Source: Podocnemis expansa | Taxonomy: Eukaryota; Chordata; Testudines; Podocnemididae | Direction: 5' to 3' | Length of the DNA: 64,000 nucleotides | Assembly (NCBI GenBank): GCA_007922195.1 | Contig: ML681971.1 | Location: 19,046,238 to 19,110,237, forward strand | Shown: piece after piece, positions 57,798 through 64,000 of the stretch | Position numbering within the stretch: position 1 is the first letter of the stretch | How the letters are laid out: the number at the start of each line of letters is the position of its first letter | Translations under genes and position numbers: made by a program | The notes under the pieces: generated by a model | The model's input: the letters and a program-made list of their open reading frames with translations, nothing else | Told to the model about the DNA's origin: nothing | Databases searched by the model: none

Positions 57798-58015
57798 AGG
57801 CAGTGTTGCCTAATGTCCAGAGGACTGGACAGTGACCCAAGAGAATTGAGTTCTATTCTCTGCTTAGCCACTAGCCTTCTGGGTTATCTGGGGCAAGGCT
57901 CTTCATCTCCCCGTGCCTCAGTTTGTGCATCTGTAAAAGTGGGAATAATGATGCCTACATGCTTGTAAAGTGCTTGGGGGTCTCCTGATGGAAAGGGCTA
58001 TATGTGAGTCAAAGC
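57798..58015 (+). mobile_element. MIR/CORE-SINE, nearly full length
   Basis: The element runs from the tRNA-related head (GGCAGTGTTGCCTAATGTCC, GAGAATTGAGTTCTATTCTC) through the core (GGGGCAAGGCTCTTCATCTC, GTGCCTCAGTTTGTGCATCT, GGGAATAATGATGCCTACAT) to the tail (GTAAAGTGCTTGGGGGTC). It is the best preserved MIR in the window. Confidence 0.85.
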
Positions 58016-59504
58016 CCTTTATTACGAATAGTACCACAGATCAGAAGAAACATTTCTTTAGTGGTTGGTAGGTATCTTAGAAACTTGGGGGCTTCCTGAA
58101 TCCCTAATAAAGCAATTCCCATCAGATTATTAATTCTCCTTTACACTCTTCACACAATTGAGGTCACACTAAATCCTTCTGCTGCATGAACTAATGGAAA
58201 ACTATTTATCTGATGTTTGGTGTCTTAGCATTGCTGTTGGTCATCAGTGCCAGTTTATGAGAGAGTTCATGATTTCTCTGTTATAATCATGGCTTCCTTA
58301 TGAACTCTCAGTAGAGAAAATCAGAAATAACTTTACTAAAGTTTCATCAGTATGAAACAAGTGATTGAGCTCAAACTCAGTCCTTCTGATGCTTCATGAA
58401 AATAAATACTTCCATCTTTTTATCAGAGGAACATAGGGAAAAATTAATAGTACCTTCTTAATCTCTGCTTACAAACCAACCTCTACTCACTTGTGATACC
58501 AAAATGTCAATATACCATTCACAGTAGATTATGCAATCTTCATTTGTCTCTATTCTGGTTTATGTGCTTTGATCAGCAGTGAAATGGTTAACACTGACAT
58601 TGAAATTGTCAATACTCCTGTTTGAATGACAGCCTCCTCTTCCCCTTCTTTTGGTGGTGGGGGAGCTGCTGTGTTGGATTTTCTGCAGACTCAGGAAGAC
58701 ATAATTGCACTGGAGATATTTAGGTTGCCATTCTACAGATTTGTGAGACCCATTTTTTAAAAAAAACTTGTTTCCACTTGCAAACAGGGACCCTTTTTTC
58801 TTGACATTTGTGTATCATAGGAAGAATCGGGTCACCTTAATAAAGGGAAATACTTTTGAATTTTAAGTAGCTGTTCATCAGTAGTCTGTGTTCGTCTTTT
58901 TCTAGACTAATCACCATTAGTGGTGTGGGTGGTTTTGTTTTTGTTTTAAGTCCAGCCCTAGTCAGTATAAAGTTTTTGTCCAATAGCATCTCAAGGGAAG
59001 AGCATATCTCCTTCATTTGGTATTGTGTGCCACAACCTTCATATTATTTCAACATACATGTATGCTCACTTTTTGTTTATATATATATATATATGTTCTG
59101 CAAAAATTTATTGAATGACCTTATTAGTCTATAGCAGACTATCAATTAAATTAAGATCTAGCAGAAGGCAATTTATTTACTTTTTTAATGGGAAGTCCTC
59201 TCATTTCAGTTTGTTATATTGTCTTTTATCTGATTTAAGGTTTTTTGTTAAAGAAATGCTAACCTCACTGTCAGTAGAACTGCATTAAAGCAATCACTAA
59301 AAAATGAAAAAAGAAAAACCTTAAAATGCAATGGGATATATGAAACCTGATGTACATTATGTAACTTAATATTGATGATTTTGTAGTGGGGATGGAACAC
59401 CTGTGCTTTGGCTTCCATTCACCTGAATTCATTTTACACAAGAGTCCAGTAAGACAAAAATATCAGACCTGATCCTCAATTTACTTAGTACAGCAGCTCA
59501 GAAA
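58016..59504. other. unique sequence, nothing recognised
   Basis: No gene or element. A short TA repeat lies at about 59078-59094. Confidence 0.45.
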
Positions 59505-59640
59505 TAATAGGGGCATAGGAAAATAAGAACTGCCATGCTGGATCAGATCCAAGGTCCATCTAGTTCAGTATCCTGTTGGTGTCAGCAGACCGGATACTTC
59601 AGAGCAAAGTTTAAGAACCCTGCAGAAGGCAGATTTCAGA
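59505..59640 (+). repeat. dispersed 'catgctggatcagatccaaggtcc' repeat fragment
   Basis: GAACTGCCATGCTGGATCAG, then CCAAGGTCCATCTAGTTCAG and GGATACTTCAGAGCAAAG. I recognise this word order as a very common turtle/crocodilian interspersed repeat, but I cannot place it in a superfamily with certainty. Confidence 0.5.
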
Positions 59641-60539
59641 TAAGTCAATAAAGCTAGGTTGATTTACCCCGGCTGCGGAGCCGTCTACCAGTGTCAAATA
59701 CATCATGCAATGACAGAAAGAGAAGTATATAATATGCCATATGGAATGACAAATTGCATTTTATCCAACAAAACTTTATATTTTCTATTCACCTTTACAA
59801 TGTCAAAAGCAATGTGCATAGCAAGCAATAAAAGCTTAGCAGGGCTACCATGCTGGGGAGCAATATAATATCAGCTTGAGAGCTTGAAAAATAAAACCAA
59901 ATATTTGGAAGGCTATAAACCTTTGAAGATAATAGGTTCATATGCCAATGTAAAAAAAAAATCTGAACTACGGAAAACAATATCTGCCTGGAGAATTCAA
60001 AACAACAAATCTTGTTATGGTAATTTTGGGTTGTATGCACTATTGAAAATATACCTATCTGCATCTTATACAATCCCCAAGCTTTATAAACAGATGTCAG
60101 TGTATGCAATAACATACCGTGTATCATGTTGTAATTTATGGATTGCGTCAAGTAGATTGTAAAATGGTTATTAAACTTCTGGTCATTTATTAGTCACACA
60201 GGACTTATTAGTGGCACAGGACTCTTTGTTTTATTAAGTGAATGTTCTGCTAAAGAAAAGCCCCTTTAAGACTTGCAATGTTTTGAATTGTTTTTTCTCT
60301 CCTGAATGGGAAGAAAAAGTTGAAATTGTGTGAAATTTTTGCAAACTGAATATAAAAAATGTTATGATTAGAGTCAGATGTTTCACTTTAGAATGGATCA
60401 GAAGTTTCAGTTTTGCCTTTAAGTGAAAATTTATGAACATTTAAAGTTTTTTCAGCTTGAAAAAGTGAAACTTAGTTTCAATCATCTTGAAACTTTGTTT
60501 TTCCTTCTAAGAAGGTATTTTATCAAATATGATGCTATT
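59641..60539. other. unique AT-rich sequence, possible conserved block 59690-60170
   Basis: No gene is recognised. The block 59690-60170 has no repeat signature and is homogeneous AT-rich, so it is a weak candidate for a conserved non-coding element. A short TTAGTGGCACAGGACTC fragment at about 60200-60220 resembles the Penelope-tail arms. Confidence 0.3.
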
Positions 60540-61215
60540 GTCTTTGATGGAGTAGCTGGGTATATTAGGTCCTGTAATAATCTTTCGTGCAGATATGTGG
60601 GTAAAGCTAGCAATGTGATTTGTTGCAGGGCTCATCCACCCGTTCCTCTACAAATCTGATTTATGCCATCATGTGCCAGAAATGCCCCTCTGCATTATAT
60701 ATTGGACAAACAGGACAGTCTCCACACAAAAGAATAAATGGGCACAAAGCTAACATCAGATATCAAAACACTCTAAAAACAGTGGATCAGCATTTCAATC
60801 TTCATGATCACTCCATTAATGATTTGATAATTGCAATGCTCAGATGGATGAATACCAGATCAAGGCTTCAAAGAGAAGCCACTGAGGTCAAATTAATGTG
60901 TGAAGTCGGTTGCATTACTTCAGGACCTAAAAGGGATGTTGGATTTTTCTCTCATTACAGCAGGTGATTTGACCACATCTTCCTCTGCATACTGTTCCCC
61001 AGAGTTTTGAATTTTTACAACTCTTTGGATTTGTAGTCACAGTGTGTCCTGTTCCCCTGACTTACACTTCCCTGCATTTATTTTCCTCCCATTCCATAAG
61101 TTCCCCCATCTTCAAAGCATCTGAAGTGGGATTTTCTCCCACAAAAGCTCTTGCAATAAAAAAATTTGATAGTCTTTAAGTGCCCCAGGGCTCCTTGTTT
61201 GTTTCACTGTAAATT
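60540..61215 (+). mobile_element. Penelope-like retroelement 3' fragment (Neptune-type candidate)
   Basis: The fragment contains the C-terminal GIY-YIG endonuclease region, about 100 bp of 3' UTR, and a 3' tail (61060-61215). That tail recurs in at least six short repeats in this window (1901, 16394, 24652, 30493, 40774, 54255). No RT motifs are present, so it is strongly 5' truncated. The CxxC pair before the GIY-YIG core suggests the Neptune branch, but this needs a phylogeny. Confidence 0.82.
60620..60967 (+). pseudogene. GIY-YIG endonuclease domain of a Penelope-like element
   Basis: In Penelope-like elements this domain follows the RT and is thought to nick target DNA. The 115-codon open frame contains CQKC (residues 19-22, a CxxC pair). 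LIY at 13-15 stands in the GIY position and YIG at 27-29, followed by QTGQS. R38 lies in KRINGH at the place of the catalytic arginine. QHFNLHDH (57-64) and RE at 85-86, the expected position of the catalytic glutamate, follow at normal spacing. An upstream Cys-rich segment (about 60555-60600) lies in another frame, so at least one frameshift separates the domain from its former RT. The ATG given is only the first in the open stretch, not a natural start. The domain itself is remarkably intact. Confidence 0.85.
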
Positions 61216-61754
61216 GTGGCTGTTAATGTCATATGCATATGTGTGAACTCATTAGTAAATTCAGACCCTTTGTTCATCTCTGTCCTGGAGTCTTAAGTTT
61301 GAAGGATGCGCTTTGGGTCTAGTGATGTAGCTGCATATTTCACTGGCTACAAAATTCCTAGGTTTTGGTTTTGGGGTTTTATTTAAGGTCAGAAAATACC
61401 TTATGATGGTATTCTAATCTGACCACCTACCTAATATAAACCATAGATCCAATTTCTGCATCAAGCTTAACTTTTTTCCCATTATAGTGTACCTATTGTA
61501 AAGACATCCTGTCTTGATTTAACATGGTCCTTATTCTTTTGAGCTCATGATGGTTTTGCATGCTCTCACTATTCATCACCATTGTACTGTCTATGTACAT
61601 TTCTTAATATGCTTTCCATGTTATTTAAGGATTAGGACTTCATCTGATTTACACTGGAGGTTAAGGGAATGTTTGATAGAGGGAGCAACTTGGACACTTC
61701 TGGAACTAAAAACTCCTGTATTCTAAGGTGGTTTTTAATATGTGCAATAGGAGG
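61216..61754. other. unique sequence, nothing recognised
   Basis: No gene or repeat is recognised. Confidence 0.4.
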
Positions 61755-61900
61755 TGTTGTCTAGCAGTTAGAACTGGAATTAAGCTTGTCCTGGCTTCCA
61801 TTCTTAATTCTGCCATTGCCTCGCTATGTGACCTTGGATAAGTCACTTAGCCACATATGCGTCTATTGTTGTAAGGGTTGCAGACTGATATACTCTGTTT
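61755..61900 (+). mobile_element. MIR/CORE-SINE relic
   Basis: The order GTTGTCTAGCAGTTAGAACT, CTCGCTATGTGACCTTGGAT and AAGTCACTTAGCCACATATG matches the tRNA-related head and the start of the core of MIR on the plus strand. The 3' part is decayed. Confidence 0.72.
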
Positions 61901-63274
61901 TGTAATGGATTGGACATTTGTGAGCTAGATGGTGGCACAAGCAGATAGGAGTTGCTTGGCTAGGTACATCATAGAAGTCAAGAAAGCAATGTTTAAAGGA
62001 GGGAGCCTTTTTCCAGTACTGGACTGATAACTGCTTAAAGAAGAGAACTTTGATATCATCATGAGTTTAAATATACTGCGCCTGATTGTCTAGTCCAATG
62101 GAGCTGTACTTGGGTCTCAGACCAGCAAAAAGCTTAAATTCACGGTTAACGTTAGGCTCCTCACTTAACTCATGGGCTTCCCTCATTGTGTGTTGTAGGA
62201 TCAAGGCCTTGTGGCATTCAATTAATGCTTTTTATATGAAAATAAGCAGGCTAGGAAGTGCACACAATAAATCTTAGTGGGATCACACATGGGATTCTCA
62301 TCCATGACATTAGAAATGAACCCTGTTTGACCGAATGGTTGTATTACAATAATCTTACCCAAACATCACCTAAACATGATATTTAGGTCCTATTGTGATT
62401 TTGGGGGCTTAGACCCTCCCCCTGCTCTATACCAGCTGAGGATCTGGTTTTAAAGGATCTGTAATAAACTTGGTGTAGTTCATTCTAGCATTTTGCCAGT
62501 TTTAAGATTGTCAGGTTTGCTGGCAGCTTTTGGCCATGTGCTTCACTGGACTATCTTGCATCTAGTAGATGGGTGTCTCTATCTATATAATATTTATTTC
62601 AGCCATAGTCGCTTGCATATTTTAGTAAATACTCATTTGACCTTGTCTCAGTTAGTCCCTCATAGAGGCCTTATGCACTACAGTAACTGCTTCCTTTGCT
62701 GTTTGTTTCTTTGCTTGCAAAAATGTGAATTATGACTGTTATGTTGATGACATTCAGATCTATTTTCCTCTGTAAGCTGTTCCTGCTGTGCAGTCTCAGT
62801 CCTGTTTTTATGCTTGACTGAAATGCAAGTCTCAATGTCATACAGTTTGTATTGCCTCTGAATGTTGTGGGGTGCTGGAGAAAAAACAGAAATGTTGAAA
62901 TTTGGCTTCTTTAATTTATTTTCTGTTTGCTTCTTTGTTTCCCCCTGCTTATTGGTAATAATTAGATTGACACTTTGACAAAAGCTAGGACCGTAGGGGT
63001 GTAAACTGACTTAATTTTTATTATTTCACATTCCTCTTACTAACTGTTCTTCTCTGTCTTTGCCTCTTCACAAATGCCATTTAGCTGCCACATCTTTTAC
63101 CATGACATGCTGTGGTGGTGAAGTGTGCTTTGGCAAGGTGAATTCTATGTGTGCAGCCACTGCCTTTCCTAAGGAGTGTCAGTAGTTCCTCCAGATACCT
63201 TAGCCTACTTCTGCCAGAAGATTCGCCACTCCAAGTGAGCTGACTTTGGGATGGCTTTGTTAGTTTCCTTCTAA
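61901..63274. other. unique sequence, nothing recognised
   Basis: No gene, RNA or element is recognised. Confidence 0.45.
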
Positions 63275-63460
63275 GGCCATGTCTACACTACTACTCTTTT
63301 CAATATAAGTTATGTTGCTCAGAGGTGTTTAAAAAAAACCCACAAAACTCCCCAAACCCTGAGCAATGTAAGTTACGCTGACAGAAGCTCTAGTGTGGAC
63401 AGCATTAAGGTGGTGGAAGTATAGCTTTGTCTCTCTAAGCTCTCCCATGTGGACATGGCA
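63275..63460. mobile_element. short TIR element ('ggccatgtctacac' MITE)
   Basis: The left end GGCCATGTCTACACTA and the right end CATGTGGACATGGCA are inverted. TAA flanks both ends (63272-63274 and 63461-63463), a possible 3-bp duplication as made by PIF/Harbinger elements. The interior has a second inverted pair (AAGTTATGTTGCTCAG near 63307 and TGAGCAATGTAAGTTACG near 63359). Only 186 bp, with no coding capacity. Confidence 0.68.
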
Positions 63461-63907
63461 TAAATTGTATCCTGCTGTCAAGGCACTGCGTCTATTTTCT
63501 CTGTCGATATCTTGTTTCTGTTTCAGATGTGAATGCACAACTACAAGCCTGAAAAGCCAGTTAGCATCATAGGTAAGTGTCATCTGACAATTGTACATTG
63601 ACACCTACAAAATAAAAAAATCAGGTACTTTCATGGGAACTCTTTTAGGGCCACAGAAATCTTACAAAATACGAAGTAAAGTACTGCTTTTCAAATAGGT
63701 GCTATTACAATGACATGTCAATATTTCTCAGAATGGAGGACTTTTTCCATTAACCTAGCGTCTGAATAAGTTTATTCAGGAACATTGAATAAGAGTTGTT
63801 TTAACATTCTCTTTGAGGAAACATCTTTCCTAATGCCTATGGTCCTTGAACTTTTCTATTTACTGCAAACACAGTTCATCATACTGAACAGTTATTCTGC
63901 TGGGTAG
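63461..63907. other. unique sequence, nothing recognised
   Basis: No gene or repeat is recognised between the TIR element and the terminal hAT. Confidence 0.4.
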
Positions 63908-64000
63908 CAGGGGCATCGCTGGCTGGGGGAGGGACCCGGGCCCCGCCCCCGCCCCTGGCCCACAGACCCCACCCCCAGCCTGCAGGCCCCACCCCCTGGC
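63908..64000 (+). mobile_element. GC-rich hAT element, family B, cut by window end
   Basis: CAGGGGCATCGCTGGC is identical to the left end of the nested copy at 18501. The sequence turns abruptly GC-rich at this point. The following bases are CCCCGCCCC-type repeats, and the right end lies outside the window. Confidence 0.82.

Noticed and set aside
1..64000. CRISPR arrays, operons, ribosome binding sites, tRNA or rRNA genes
   Set aside because: The window is vertebrate nuclear DNA; I saw no spaced identical direct repeats of CRISPR type and no intact tRNA or rRNA by eye. MIR heads are tRNA-derived but are not tRNA genes.

Overview
This is 64 kb of non-coding vertebrate nuclear DNA. The organism is most likely a turtle or a crocodilian. 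The grounds are CR1 LINE 3' ends of the sauropsid type (ending in ATTCTATG repeats), MIR/CORE-SINE relics, many short hAT elements with 8-bp target duplications, a DIRS-type tyrosine-recombinase retrotransposon, and abundant palindromic repeats of the kind reported from crocodilians and turtles (the Chompy MITE-like class, recalled from the literature and not searched). The sequence alone does not separate turtle from crocodilian. I recognise no intact host gene or convincing host exon, so the window looks like a long intron or an intergenic desert.

Layout. Positions 1-18.3 kb are mostly unique AT-rich DNA with a Penelope-type tail, MIR and CR1 fragments and one clean hAT element (3472-3940). 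From 18.3 to 25.7 kb there is a cluster of non-autonomous hAT elements (18319-19316 with a second hAT nested inside it, 21266-21796, 24084-24567, 25249-25644), plus a palindromic element (24652-24886). From 25.7 to 41.7 kb the sequence is mainly unique, with isolated elements (30493-30671, 31171-31353, 34346-34980, 36453-36657, 40774-40970). From 41.7 to 47.9 kb lies one nearly complete but mutated DIRS-like retrotransposon on the minus strand: inverted terminal repeats, gag-like region, reverse transcriptase/RNase H, tyrosine recombinase and an internal complementary region. A GC-rich hAT element is inserted in one of its terminal repeats. From 48 to 64 kb there are a TIR element with a 100-N assembly gap (49092-49679), a CR1 copy with a broken RT (55160-56130), MIRs, a Penelope-like fragment encoding a GIY-YIG endonuclease domain (60540-61215), and the start of a third copy of the GC-rich hAT (63908 to the window end).

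The most interesting thread links the Penelope-like fragment to the short palindromic repeats. The 3' tail of the GIY-YIG fragment is homologous to the arms of the palindromes. Two palindromes (24652-24886, 40774-40970) are flanked by perfect direct repeats of 11 and 12 bp, and a third by an imperfect one. Variable-length duplications of this kind fit target-primed retrotransposition better than a cut-and-paste MITE. The tail also carries an arrangement resembling part of a hammerhead ribozyme core. All coding regions seen belong to mobile elements and are broken; nothing here is expected to make a functional protein.
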